Made by a program: the position numbers and the translations under genes | Notes under the pieces: model-generated | Databases searched by the model: none | Seen by the model: only the letters and a program-made list of their open reading frames with translations | Told to the model about the DNA's origin: nothing | Source: Solibacillus silvestris | Lineage (GTDB): Bacteria > Bacillota > Bacilli > Bacillales_A > Planococcaceae | Direction: 5' to 3' | DNA length: 64,000 nt | Assembly (NCBI GenBank): GCA_001586195.1 | Contig: CP014609.1 | Span: 842,001-906,000, forward strand | In this document: positions 1-7,923 of the stretch, one piece after another | Layout of the letters: every line of letters begins with the position of its first letter | Position numbering within the stretch: the stretch's first letter is position 1

Positions 1-2
1 GT

Positions 3-332
3 GCATTAGCAGGTGTTGGTGGTGCTTCATTGGCTATGACATCATCTGGTGATTTCTCTGGCTCTACAGTAGCAGGACAAGGTTTCATCGCCATTGCCGC
101 AATGATCTTCGGTAAATGGCATCCACTTGGTACATTAGGTGCTGCACTTTTCTTCGGATTAGCACAAACATTAAGTATCGGTGGCGGGAACATCCCATAC
201 ATTCAGGATATCCCACCAGTAATCCTGCAAGTCCTGCCGTACGTCCTGACAATCCTGGCATTAGCAGGCTTCGTAGGAAAAGCAGTAGCACCAAAAGCAT
301 CAGGCGTTCCATACATCAAAGGAAAACGCTAA
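3..332 (+). CDS. ABC transporter permease, C-terminal part (BmpA-linked nucleoside/simple-sugar type)
   Basis: The reading frame is open from base 3 and its start lies before the window, so only about 110 C-terminal residues are seen. They show hydrophobic membrane segments with the GALFFGLAQ and LPYVLTILALAGF stretches typical of the second permease of BMP-family ABC importers (B. subtilis YufQ/NupQ type). The tail GVPYIKGKR is basic and would be cytoplasmic. A strong terminator follows at once, so this is the last gene of its operon. Family assignment is from sequence pattern. The substrate (nucleoside or sugar) is inferred from the family. Confidence 0.8.
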   Translation, partial: ALAGVGGASLAMTSSGDFSGSTVAGQGFIAIAAMIFGKWHPLGTLGAALFFGLAQTLSIGGGNIPYIQDIPPVILQVLPYVLTILALAGFVGKAVAPKASGVPYIKGKR

Positions 333-337
333 TTATA

Positions 338-378
338 AAACCGTCTGTACAAAGTGGATTTGTACAGACGGTTTTTTT
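338..378 (+). terminator. Rho-independent terminator of the ABC permease operon
   Basis: AAACCGTCTGTACA and TGTACAGACGGTTT form a 14-bp perfect stem followed by a run of seven T, six bases after the permease stop codon. Confidence 0.92.
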
Positions 379-414
379 GTCTATTAATTGGTGGCGCGGA
401 TTTTATTAGCGGGG

Positions 415-1040
415 TTTGGTGGGGAAGTAGAAAGTATTAAAGGTAAAGTAGAAAGTTCTGCGACTAAAGTAGAAACTATTCTAGGGAAAGTAGAATGGCT
501 CGCTAGAAAAGAAGAAAGCGCGGATTTATTAGCCGAAGTGCGTGGGAAAGTAGAATTTATTGAAATAAAAGTAGAAAGTTTTATGGCGAAAGTGGAAACT
601 ATTTATGGAAAAGTAGAACGGAACGCCTGAAAAGTAGAAAGTGCTAATTTTATTAGCTGAGTTGCGGGAGAAAGTGGAACGTATTGAAGAGAAAGTAGAA
701 AGTTTTGCGGCTAAAGTGGATACTATTCATGGAAATGTAGAACAGAACGCCAGGAAAGTAGAAAGCGTTGATTTATTAGCTGAGTTGCGTGGGTAAGTGG
801 AACGTATTGAAGAGAAAGTAGAAAGTTCTGAGGCTAAAGTGGAAACTATTCATGGGAAAGTAGAACAGATCGCCCGGAAAGTAGAAGTGCAAATTTTATT
901 ATCCAAGTGACTGGAGAAAGTGAAATGTTTTGAAGAGAAAGTAGAAAGTTCAACGTTTAAAGGAGAAACTATTCAAGGAAAAGTAGAACAGGTAGCCCGC
1001 AAAGTAGAAAGCCAAATTTTATTAGTCAAGTTGCGTTAAA
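415..1040 (+). repeat. 21-bp-periodic array, AAAGTAGAA family, five superunits of 123-124 bp
   Basis: The 9-bp core AAAGTAGAA (or AAAGTGGAA) recurs every 21 bases. Five cores plus an 18-19-base linker resembling TTAGCTGAGTTGCGTGGG make a superunit. Superunits begin near 424, 547, 671, 794 and 917. The bases between cores are position-specific and repeat in order from one superunit to the next. In one frame it reads as heptads KVExIEx, KVESxxx, KVETIHG, KVEQxAR, KVESxxL plus a six-residue linker, but stop codons interrupt this frame in several superunits and no ribosome binding site precedes an 80-codon open stretch at 388-630. A second array of the family lies at 49175-49505. Function unknown. 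Confidence 0.9.
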
Positions 1041-1126
1041 GCGTAAACTTTAAAGTTAAAGGCAATAAAATTCAACAAACCTTTACCCAAATTAAATAAG
1101 AACCCCAAACCCCATACCAAACCTTA

Positions 1127-1327
1127 GTTGTGCGGAGTGTAGGGGCCGACTCCTTGGGGATTAAGCGTGCGCGGAAAATCCACTTGATGTATGCCGTCGT
1201 AAAGGCATACATCAAGTTAGTTGGAGCCACGCCCCCAGGAATAATGGAACGAATGCTAAGATCGTCACATCGTGTGACAACGCATTCGTGACCAACCTCA
1301 TGTTGGCCTCCCGGAACGCAGCACAAC
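1127..1327. repeat. GC-rich palindromic intergenic element with 7-bp terminal inverted repeats (copy 1)
   Basis: The element is bounded by GTTGTGC and GCACAAC. It shares blocks with the element at 49721-49864: GGGGCCGACTCCT, GCGTGCGCGGAAAATC, GGAGCCACGCCCCCAGGAA and CGCAGCACAAC. Between the shared blocks are unshared local hairpins, for example ACTTGATGTATGCC/GGCATACATCAAGT and CCAACCTCATGTTGG. Its base composition is far richer in GC than its surroundings. No protein is supported on either strand. Confidence 0.85.
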
Positions 1328-1458
1328 GAACCCAATTAGGAAACGCAGAAAGCGTGAATAAAATTAAAAATCAAAATAACGGATTTTAATTTAAAACCGT
1401 TCAAACTTTTCATTCATAAATGTCACGAATTAGGGAACACTTAGTACGGATAATAACT

Positions 1459-1488
1459 TTGCACAAATCAAGGCAACACATGTATAGT
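1459..1488 (+). promoter_or_regulatory. Candidate sigma-A promoter of ymfF
   Basis: TTGCAC and TATAGT are separated by 18 bases and lie about 50 bases before the ymfF start. The stretch 1328-1539 holds no other feature that I can support. Confidence 0.55.
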
Positions 1489-1539
1489 AGAGAAGAAGCA
1501 TTTATATTTATATTCACGAGGTAGTCAGGAGGAGTTTTT

Positions 1540-2802
1540 TTGTTTTTAACAACCGAAATTGCGAAAGGTGTTTCGCTTCATATACGACAAACCGCCCAAT
1601 TCAAAACGGTGAACTTTTCGATCAAATGGAGAGCACCATTAAATGAAGAAACAGCGGCACAACGTACAGTATTATCGAATGTCCTGCAGCACAGCAACGA
1701 AAAATTTCCAACATCGGCAAGTTACCGCAGCTATTTAGATGACCTTTTTGGCACAGTATTGTATTTTGACACAGCAAAGCGCGGTCAGGAGCATACTGTA
1801 CTATTAAATGTCGAAACAGTAAACGACCAGTATTTATCGCATGGCAATGTATTAAATGAAGTAATCGATCTGATCCATGAAGCGATCTTCAAACCGAACT
1901 TCGAAAACGGTGTATTTAAAGAATCAATTGTCAACCGCGAAAAAGAGATGGTTATCCAACGTATCCAATCCATTTTCGATGACAAATCGCGCTATGCACA
2001 AAAACGTTTAACAGAAATTATCCGTCCAAACAGCGCAGCATCATTTTCTGCAAACGGAAACATCGAAGCCGTAAAAGCAATTACACCACAATCATTAACA
2101 AAAACATATGAAGATATGCTAGCAAATGATGTCATTGATATTTACGTTGTCGGCGATATTAATATCGAAGAAATGACGCATCAGCTAAAAGCAGCATTCC
2201 CGTTTGCTGACCGCGATGCACATCAGACAACAAAAGAAGATACAACTCCTGTAAACATTGAACCGTACACAAAAGAAACGCAGGAAATGAAACAAGGGAA
2301 ACTGCATATCGGGTACTCGACACCTGTACGATTTGGCGATAAAGATTTCCCGATCATGCAAATTTTCAACGGTATCTTTGGCGGATATGCCCATTCAAAA
2401 TTATTTATGAATGTCCGTGAAAAAGAAAGTTTAGCTTATTATGCATCAAGTTCATACGCTTCTCAATACGGATTATTGTTTGTCGTGTCAGGTATTGAGC
2501 CGGCAAATGAAGAAAAGGCACGCCAACTAATTGCTGAACAGTTAAAAGTGATGCAAAACGGAGAAATTACCGATTTAGAATTGGCGCAAACGAAGGCGAT
2601 GCTTATTAACCAGTTAAAAGAAGCATTGGATTCACCTCGTGGCCAAATTGAAATTTTTGACCAATACAAAGCATTAGACGAACCGTTTAATTTGGATACG
2701 TGGACTGCACGCTGGCAATCTGTGTCAAAAGAAGATGTGCAAAAAGTGGCACAGGATATTAAATTAGAAGCAACGTATTTCTTATGCGGTAAGGGGGAGT
2801 AA
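1540..2802 (+). CDS. ymfF: M16-family peptidase-like protein YmfF (EF-P modification-associated)
   Basis: A 420-residue M16 (insulinase/processing-protease) homologue. The zinc motif HxxEH expected near residue 50 is absent, so it is probably the non-catalytic partner of the next gene product, as in two-subunit M16 enzymes. The C-terminal half keeps the M16 fold pattern, including the GYAHSKLFMNVREKESLAYY segment. It starts at TTG 1540 behind CAGGAGGAG. The stop is three bases before ymfH, so the two are co-transcribed. In Bacillus genomes the ymfF-ymfH pair sits with ymfI and is annotated as associated with 5-aminopentanol modification of elongation factor P. Its direct role is not established. 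Confidence 0.92.
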   Translation: MFLTTEIAKGVSLHIRQTAQFKTVNFSIKWRAPLNEETAAQRTVLSNVLQHSNEKFPTSASYRSYLDDLFGTVLYFDTAKRGQEHTVLLNVETVNDQYLSHGNVLNEVIDLIHEAIFKPNFENGVFKESIVNREKEMVIQRIQSIFDDKSRYAQKRLTEIIRPNSAASFSANGNIEAVKAITPQSLTKTYEDMLANDVIDIYVVGDINIEEMTHQLKAAFPFADRDAHQTTKEDTTPVNIEPYTKETQEMKQGKLHIGYSTPVRFGDKDFPIMQIFNGIFGGYAHSKLFMNVREKESLAYYASSSYASQYGLLFVVSGIEPANEEKARQLIAEQLKVMQNGEITDLELAQTKAMLINQLKEALDSPRGQIEIFDQYKALDEPFNLDTWTARWQSVSKEDVQKVAQDIKLEATYFLCGKGE

Positions 2803-2805
2803 TCC

Positions 2806-4110
2806 ATGGAAACAATTGAATTCCAGCAACTAGATGAAACATTATATTACAAGCAGCTAAACAATGGATTAGACGTATACATTTTGCCGAAAAAAGGCTT
2901 TTCAAAAACATTTGTGACATTCACAACAAAATATGGTTCGATTGACCGTACATTCGTACCGATAGGAGAAACAGAACCGGTTACTGTGCCGGACGGGATT
3001 GCCCACTTTTTAGAGCATAAAATGTTCGAAAAAGAAGACGGGGATGTATTCCAAAAGTTCAGTGAAGTCGGTGCGCAGGCGAATGCGTTTACATCATTTA
3101 CCCGCACAGCATATCTGTTCTCTGCAACAGACCATATTTATAAAAGTACGGAAACATTATTGAATTTCGTTCAGGAACCGTACTTCACAGAAGAAACGGT
3201 GAATAAAGAAAAAGGCATTATCGGACAGGAAATTACGATGTACGATGATCAGCCGGATTGGCGTTTGTATTTTGGCGCGATTGAAAATATGTATCATAAC
3301 CACCCGGTGAAAATTGATATTGCCGGCACGATCGAGTCAATTGACGGAATTACGGCCGAGCATTTATATACGTGCTACAACACGTTTTACCACCCATCGA
3401 ACATGCTATTATTCGTAATCGGTGCAGTAGACCCTGTTGAAATGATGGCATTTATTGAAGACAACCAAAACAAAAAGACATTCCAGAAGCCGACAGATTT
3501 AAAACGTTTGTTTGATGAAGAACCAACAAATGTGGCAGAAAAAGAGCGTGTACTTCATATGGATGTCCAAAAGCCAAAAGTATATGTTGGTTTAAAGGCG
3601 AAGCAGGTTGATTTAAGCGGAGAAGAAATGCTGAAGCATGAGCTTGCTGTTCAGATCGGCGTTGAATGTTTATTCGGCCGCGCTTCATCGTTCTATACAG
3701 ATGTATATGAAAACGGCTTAATTGACGAATCATACGGCTATGATTTTTCATTGGAAAATGGCTACGGTTTTGCACTGATCGGCTCTGATTCGGAGCAGCC
3801 GGAGCAGCTTGCCAAATTGATTAAAGAGAAGCTTGCACAATCAGAACAAGAGAACTTATTCACTTCTGAAGATGTAGAACGTATTAAACGCAAAAAAATC
3901 GGTTTCTTCCTGCGCGCACTGAATTCGATTGAATTTATCGCCAACCAGTTTACACGTTATAAATTTAACGACATGAACTTATTTGATGTAGTACCAGTGC
4001 TGGAGACGATTACAGTCGAAGATATCGTCAATGCATTTAAGACGATTCAAGGTGAAGAGCAACAAACGGTGTTTACTATCATGCCGGTTAGCGGGCGCGA
4101 TCAAAAATGA
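2806..4110 (+). CDS. ymfH: M16-family zinc peptidase YmfH (EF-P modification-associated)
   Basis: A 434-residue M16 peptidase with the intact zinc-binding motif HFLEH (in AHFLEHKMFEKEDG, about residue 68) and the downstream glutamate in the KEKGIIGQEI segment that completes the metal site. It is therefore the likely catalytic partner of YmfF. A Shine-Dalgarno site, AAGGGGGAG, overlaps the end of ymfF. The stop codon overlaps the ymfI start (ATGA), which indicates translational coupling in a ymfF-ymfH-ymfI operon. The natural substrate is unknown. Association with EF-P maturation is inferred from conserved neighbourhood. Confidence 0.94.
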   Translation: METIEFQQLDETLYYKQLNNGLDVYILPKKGFSKTFVTFTTKYGSIDRTFVPIGETEPVTVPDGIAHFLEHKMFEKEDGDVFQKFSEVGAQANAFTSFTRTAYLFSATDHIYKSTETLLNFVQEPYFTEETVNKEKGIIGQEITMYDDQPDWRLYFGAIENMYHNHPVKIDIAGTIESIDGITAEHLYTCYNTFYHPSNMLLFVIGAVDPVEMMAFIEDNQNKKTFQKPTDLKRLFDEEPTNVAEKERVLHMDVQKPKVYVGLKAKQVDLSGEEMLKHELAVQIGVECLFGRASSFYTDVYENGLIDESYGYDFSLENGYGFALIGSDSEQPEQLAKLIKEKLAQSEQENLFTSEDVERIKRKKIGFFLRALNSIEFIANQFTRYKFNDMNLFDVVPVLETITVEDIVNAFKTIQGEEQQTVFTIMPVSGRDQK

Positions 4111-4835
4111 AGAAGTTTGCATTAGTTTGCGGTGCATCTGGTGCGATTGGGCAAGCGATTTGCCAGCAGTTAGCACAGGATGGCTGGTCACTCTATCTGC
4201 ATTATCACACAGGGCATACTGTCATTGACAGTATGCTTCAAACGTTTACCGAAAACTTTCCGAATCAGGAGTTTATCCCAGTAAAAGCAGATTTCAGCAG
4301 TGACACCGGGGCGGAGCAAATTGCCGCCCAAATTTATTCTTTACAGGCGATCGTTTATGCGAACGGCCATGCATATTATGATTTGCTGGAAAACACACCA
4401 GCCGCGGAAATGACCAAACTTTGGCACGTCCATGTACAAAATCCGATGCGAACAACCGCACTGCTCGCGGGCAAATTACGAGCGAACAAAGTCAGCTATG
4501 TGCTTGTCATCGGTTCAATCTGGGGTGATGTCGGAGCAGCGGGCGAAGTCGCCTACTCAGCTGTAAAAGGCGCTCAGCACAGTTTCGTAAAAGCATACTC
4601 GCAGGAAGCGGCGTTTAGCGGCATTCGTGTTAATGCAATTGCACCTGGCATTATTAATACGAAGATGAACGCAAAGTTTGATGCGGAGGAGCGCGAAATA
4701 ATCGAAAGTCAAATTCCTTTACAATCTTTTGGCGAAGCGCTCGATATCGCGAATATGGCGGCTTTTTATTTAAGCGGACGTGCGGATTATGTGACAGGGC
4801 AAATAATTCGAGTTAATGGCGGTTGGTACATATAA
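4107..4835 (+). CDS. ymfI: EF-P 5-aminopentanone reductase YmfI (short-chain dehydrogenase)
   Basis: A 242-residue SDR enzyme with the cofactor motif GASGAIG near the N-terminus, the serine segment VIGSIWG and the catalytic YSAVK motif (Y and K four apart). The C-terminus GQIIRVNGGWYI is typical of classical SDRs. In B. subtilis YmfI performs the reduction that gives the 5-aminopentanol group on the EF-P lysine, which helps translation of proline-rich stretches. It overlaps ymfH by four bases. Identification rests on motif content and on position after ymfF-ymfH. Confidence 0.92.
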   Translation: MKKFALVCGASGAIGQAICQQLAQDGWSLYLHYHTGHTVIDSMLQTFTENFPNQEFIPVKADFSSDTGAEQIAAQIYSLQAIVYANGHAYYDLLENTPAAEMTKLWHVHVQNPMRTTALLAGKLRANKVSYVLVIGSIWGDVGAAGEVAYSAVKGAQHSFVKAYSQEAAFSGIRVNAIAPGIINTKMNAKFDAEEREIIESQIPLQSFGEALDIANMAAFYLSGRADYVTGQIIRVNGGWYI

Positions 4836-4882
4836 TTTCCTGATATCCGCACATACTAATTGTGCGAGAGGAGGGAAAGCAA

Positions 4883-5140
4883 ATGGGACTTTTACAAAAC
4901 TGGGAACAATGGACAAGCTTCTTAGGTAAACAAGTATCTGATGCAAAAGAAAGCGGCATGCCTAATAAAATGATTGAGAAGGCCGCAGTTCAGATTGGTG
5001 AATATCTTGCGAAAAACGTTGACCCACAAAACGAGCAAGAGCGTGTGTTATCAGACTTATGGTCTGTTGCCGAAAAGGACGAAAAGCAAGCAATTGCAAG
5101 CTGTATTATGAAGCTCGTTCAAAATAAGCCACAACACTAA
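4883..5140 (+). CDS. ymfJ: DUF3243 family protein YmfJ
   Basis: A small acidic/helical protein of 85 residues, MGLLQNWEQW at the start, matching the YmfJ/DUF3243 family always found after ymfI in Bacillus-type genomes. The frame is open from a GTG at 4862, but the ATG at 4883 is preceded by GAGAGGAGGG at the right spacing and is the better start. It is soluble, with no membrane segment. Function unknown. A terminator follows. Confidence 0.88.
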   Translation: MGLLQNWEQWTSFLGKQVSDAKESGMPNKMIEKAAVQIGEYLAKNVDPQNEQERVLSDLWSVAEKDEKQAIASCIMKLVQNKPQH

Positions 5141-5151
5141 TCGGCTATACG

Positions 5152-5191
5152 AAAAAATGTCACTCACTGCATAAGTGAGCGGCATTTTTTT
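5152..5191 (+). terminator. Terminator after ymfJ
   Basis: AATGTCACTCACT and AAGTGAGCGGCATT form an imperfect hairpin with a TTTTTTT tail. It ends the ymfFHIJ unit. Confidence 0.85.
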
Positions 5192-5328
5192 CGGTTTACA
5201 TATTTGCATGATTTACTAATCGAACCAATCTCCAACTATAAATGCATGATTGTCCAACATTGTTACTTCCAGAACGTGTTTTTTTTAAAATTATTTCAAG
5301 AAAACTAACAAAAACGTGGCTTTCTAAC

Positions 5329-5357
5329 TTTTCAATAGGTAGAAAATCCGCTATGAT
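5329..5357 (+). promoter_or_regulatory. Candidate sigma-A promoter of ymfK
   Basis: TTTTCA and TATGAT are separated by 17 bases, about 50 bases before the ymfK start. The -35 box is weak. Confidence 0.45.
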
Positions 5358-5407
5358 GGAACTTGTAAGAAATAAATACGTTTCTATTATGAGGGGACAG
5401 ATACAAA

Positions 5408-6196
5408 ATGGGCGAATGGTATTTTGAATATGAAATTCAAGTGAATCGACCAGGTTTATTAGGAGATATTGCATCGCTGTTAGGAATGCTTCGCGTTAAT
5501 ATTGTCTCGATTAACGGTGTGGATGAGGAGCATCGCGGAATGCTGTTATCTACAGAAAACGAAGAATCTATCCAGCGTTTTATTTCAATCGTCTCAACAA
5601 TGGAAAATATTAATGTAACAAGATTTCGTGAGCCAAAGCTGCGTGATCGGTTGGCTGTTCGGCATGGACATTATATACCGAAAGATGCGGATGAAAAAAA
5701 TACATTCCGGTTCGTACGTGACGAATTAGGAATTTTAGTTGATTTTATGGCCGAATTATTTAAAAAGGAAGGGCATAAATTAATTGGAATCCGTGGAATG
5801 CCGCGTGTAGGAAAAACAGAGTCAATCGTTGCCGCAAGTGTGTGCGCGAATAAAAAATGGATTTTCATTTCTTCTACTATGATTAAACAAACCGTCCGGA
5901 ATACGTTAATGGGCGATGAGTTTAATGGGAATAATATTTTTATAATGGACGGTGCCGTCACACGTCGCTCGACGGATGAACGCCACCAGCAGTTAGTTCG
6001 GGAAATCATGGGTATGCCGACGATTAAAGTCATTGAGCATCCAGATCTGTTCGTACAGCATTCATCATATAAAATAGAAGATTTTGACTATATTATCGAA
6101 TTGCGCCATGAGCCGGATGAAGAAATAACATATGAAATTATTGAAAAGAATAATATGTTATCAAGTACAGACCATTTTGGCGGATTTGATTTTTAG
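5408..6196 (+). CDS. ymfK: DUF3388 family protein YmfK (ACT-like domain plus P-loop-like motif)
   Basis: A 262-residue protein matching YmfK/DUF3388. The N-terminal 70 residues (EIQVNRPGLLGDIASLLGMLRVNIVSI) have the look of an ACT ligand-binding domain. The later segment GMPRVGKTES (about residue 130) resembles a Walker A loop, followed by a strand-rich region. ATG 5408 is preceded by GAGGGGAC. It stands between ymfJ and rodZ as in Bacillus. Biochemical function is unknown; the ACT and P-loop readings are my inference from pattern. Confidence 0.85.
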   Translation: MGEWYFEYEIQVNRPGLLGDIASLLGMLRVNIVSINGVDEEHRGMLLSTENEESIQRFISIVSTMENINVTRFREPKLRDRLAVRHGHYIPKDADEKNTFRFVRDELGILVDFMAELFKKEGHKLIGIRGMPRVGKTESIVAASVCANKKWIFISSTMIKQTVRNTLMGDEFNGNNIFIMDGAVTRRSTDERHQQLVREIMGMPTIKVIEHPDLFVQHSSYKIEDFDYIIELRHEPDEEITYEIIEKNNMLSSTDHFGGFDF

Positions 6197-6259
6197 TAAA
6201 TATGAGGGTACATAATATGTGCCACCATTATTTGAATATATTAAAAGTAGGTGTTTTTT

Positions 6260-7153
6260 TTGACGGAACTAGGAGCTCGCTTGAAAGAAGCGAGATTAGC
6301 TAGAGGTTATAGTTTAGATGATTTACAAAACATCACAAAAATCCAAAAACGTTATTTAATAGGAATCGAAGAAGGCAACTATACAATTATGCCTGGTTCT
6401 TTCTATGTACGTGCCTTCATTAAGCAATATGCAGAGGCAGTTGGATTAGATGCGGATGAAGTATTGACTGAGTATCGAAAAGATATTCCGGAAATGCAAA
6501 AAGAAGAGGTCGCGCAATCATTCACACAAAGTCCGAGTCGCCGCAATATGAAAGCGACATCGAGCAATAAAATGAATGAAGCAATGCCGAAGTTGATCGT
6601 CGCTTTGTTTGCGATTGTCATTATTGTCGTGATTACAACTCTATACATTCAAAAAACGGGCAGTACCCCGGATGGAGCAGAAGAGGATATTGAACCGATT
6701 GAATACGAACAAAATCCAAATTCAACACCAACAAAACCTGTTGAAGATAGCGAAGAAAACACAGAAGCAGACACTGAAGAAAACACTGAGCCTGAAGAAC
6801 CTGTTACAGAAGAGCCTGCAGCAGTTCAAACGATCAGTGAAGGTGTTGTACAAGGTGAAGATACAACGTTTGAAGTATCGGGAACAGACAGCTTGAAGAT
6901 CCGTGTTGAAGTAGCAGGTGATACATGGGTTGGCATTCGTAATGAAAACCGCCAAGAGCAAGTAAATGCACGTGTCTACAAAGCTGGAGAAGTAGTAGAA
7001 CATGATTCAACATCAAACGGTTATGCACGTATTCGCTTAGGAAACTCAAAAGTGGCAAAAGTTTACGTAAATGATGTAGAATTAGCTTACGCACAAGATA
7101 TGGTTTCTCAAAACGTGATTTTAAAGTTAGTGAATGAAGGACAAGGAGAGTAG
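6260..7153 (+). CDS. rodZ: Cell-shape protein RodZ (YmfM)
   Basis: About 297 residues in the RodZ order: N-terminal helix-turn-helix of Xre type (TELGARLKEARLARGYSLDDLQ, residues 2-70), a basic linker, one membrane helix (about 115-135), an acidic Glu/Thr-rich linker, and a C-terminal DUF4115 beta domain. In rods it links MreB filaments to the elongation machinery. The frame opens with GTG at 6251, but TTG 6260 lies six bases after GTAGGTG and gives the usual MTELG start. Homology to RodZ is clear. The extracellular C-terminal position is inferred from topology. Confidence 0.93.
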   Translation: MTELGARLKEARLARGYSLDDLQNITKIQKRYLIGIEEGNYTIMPGSFYVRAFIKQYAEAVGLDADEVLTEYRKDIPEMQKEEVAQSFTQSPSRRNMKATSSNKMNEAMPKLIVALFAIVIIVVITTLYIQKTGSTPDGAEEDIEPIEYEQNPNSTPTKPVEDSEENTEADTEENTEPEEPVTEEPAAVQTISEGVVQGEDTTFEVSGTDSLKIRVEVAGDTWVGIRNENRQEQVNARVYKAGEVVEHDSTSNGYARIRLGNSKVAKVYVNDVELAYAQDMVSQNVILKLVNEGQGE

Positions 7154-7180
7154 TCATCTTAAAAGATGGCTCTTTTCTTT
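7152..7180 (+). terminator. Weak terminator or attenuator between rodZ and pgsA
   Basis: A short hairpin (CATCTT/AAGATG) and a CTTTTCTTT tail start at the rodZ stop codon. Its weakness would allow read-through into pgsA. Confidence 0.5.
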
Positions 7181-7199
7181 AGACGAAAGGTGTTAGCAA

Positions 7200-7778
7200 A
7201 TGAACATACCAAATAAGATTACAGTCTCGCGCATTTTATTGATCCCACTATTTGTGATTGTAATGATGTTTGATTTCGGTTGGGGGAATATGACGCTGTT
7301 TGGCGCGGAAATGCAAGTGAACTATTTTGTCGGGGCACTTATTTTTATTTTCGCTTCTGCAACGGACTGGGTTGATGGCTACTATGCCCGCAAATATAAT
7401 TTAGTGACTAACTTAGGGAAGTTTTTGGACCCGCTTGCAGATAAGCTGCTCGTTTCCGCTGCCTTTATTTTATTGGTGGAAATCGACCTGGCACCTGCGT
7501 GGATTGTCATTATCATTATTTCGCGTGAGTTCGCGGTAACGGGACTTCGACTGATTTTAGCAGGACAAGGGGAAGTCGTAGCGGCAAACCAGCTTGGTAA
7601 AATTAAGACTTGGGCCCAAATCGTGGCGATTTCTGCATTAATTTTACACAATACGATTTTTACATTAGTTGGCATACCTTTTGATATGATTATGCTTTAT
7701 GTAGCATTGTTCTTTACAGTATGGTCTGGATGGGATTATTTCTATATAAACCGTCGTGCATTATTGGATTCAAAATAA
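7200..7778 (+). CDS. pgsA: CDP-diacylglycerol-glycerol-3-phosphate 3-phosphatidyltransferase PgsA
   Basis: A 192-residue integral membrane enzyme of the CDP-alcohol phosphatidyltransferase family. It carries the complete signature DG-x2-AR-x8-G-x3-D-x3-D within the segment after ATDWV (DGYYAR...GKFLDPLAD). It makes phosphatidylglycerol phosphate, the first committed step to phosphatidylglycerol and cardiolipin. Four or more hydrophobic helices are visible. ATG 7200 follows ACGAAAGG. Position between rodZ and cinA is the conserved Bacillus arrangement. Confidence 0.96.
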   Translation: MNIPNKITVSRILLIPLFVIVMMFDFGWGNMTLFGAEMQVNYFVGALIFIFASATDWVDGYYARKYNLVTNLGKFLDPLADKLLVSAAFILLVEIDLAPAWIVIIIISREFAVTGLRLILAGQGEVVAANQLGKIKTWAQIVAISALILHNTIFTLVGIPFDMIMLYVALFFTVWSGWDYFYINRRALLDSK

Positions 7779-7790
7779 ATAAAATTTCTA

Positions 7791-7899
7791 AAACTAGGTT
7801 AGAATTTCTTTATGGATAGGTAAAGGTAATAAGTATCCGTAAATTAAACAGTAGCTCATGCATTTTGGGCGTTCGCTGTTTTTCTAATCTAGTTTTTTT
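7791..7899 (+). terminator. Long-stem terminator between pgsA and cinA
   Basis: AAACTAGGTTAG (7791-7802) pairs with CTAATCTAGTTT (7884-7895) followed by T7. Inside, AAACAG (7847-7852) and CTGTTT (7876-7881) can form a second stem. The long intervening loop makes the exact termination structure uncertain. Confidence 0.6.
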
Positions 7900-7923
7900 C
7901 TTTACATTTAGGGGGTTTTAGGA

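Noticed and set aside
388-630. An 80-codon gene in the AAAGTAGAA array
   Set aside because: No ribosome binding site, and the same reading frame is interrupted by stops in the other superunits and in the array after dnaK. The heptad text follows from the 21-base period.
388-1040. CRISPR array
   Set aside because: The repeated core is only 9 bases, intervals are 21 bases, the spacers themselves recur in order, and no cas genes are present.
1072-1335. An 87-codon frame on the minus strand
   Set aside because: It coincides with the palindromic element; the frame is a by-product of its GC-rich sequence.
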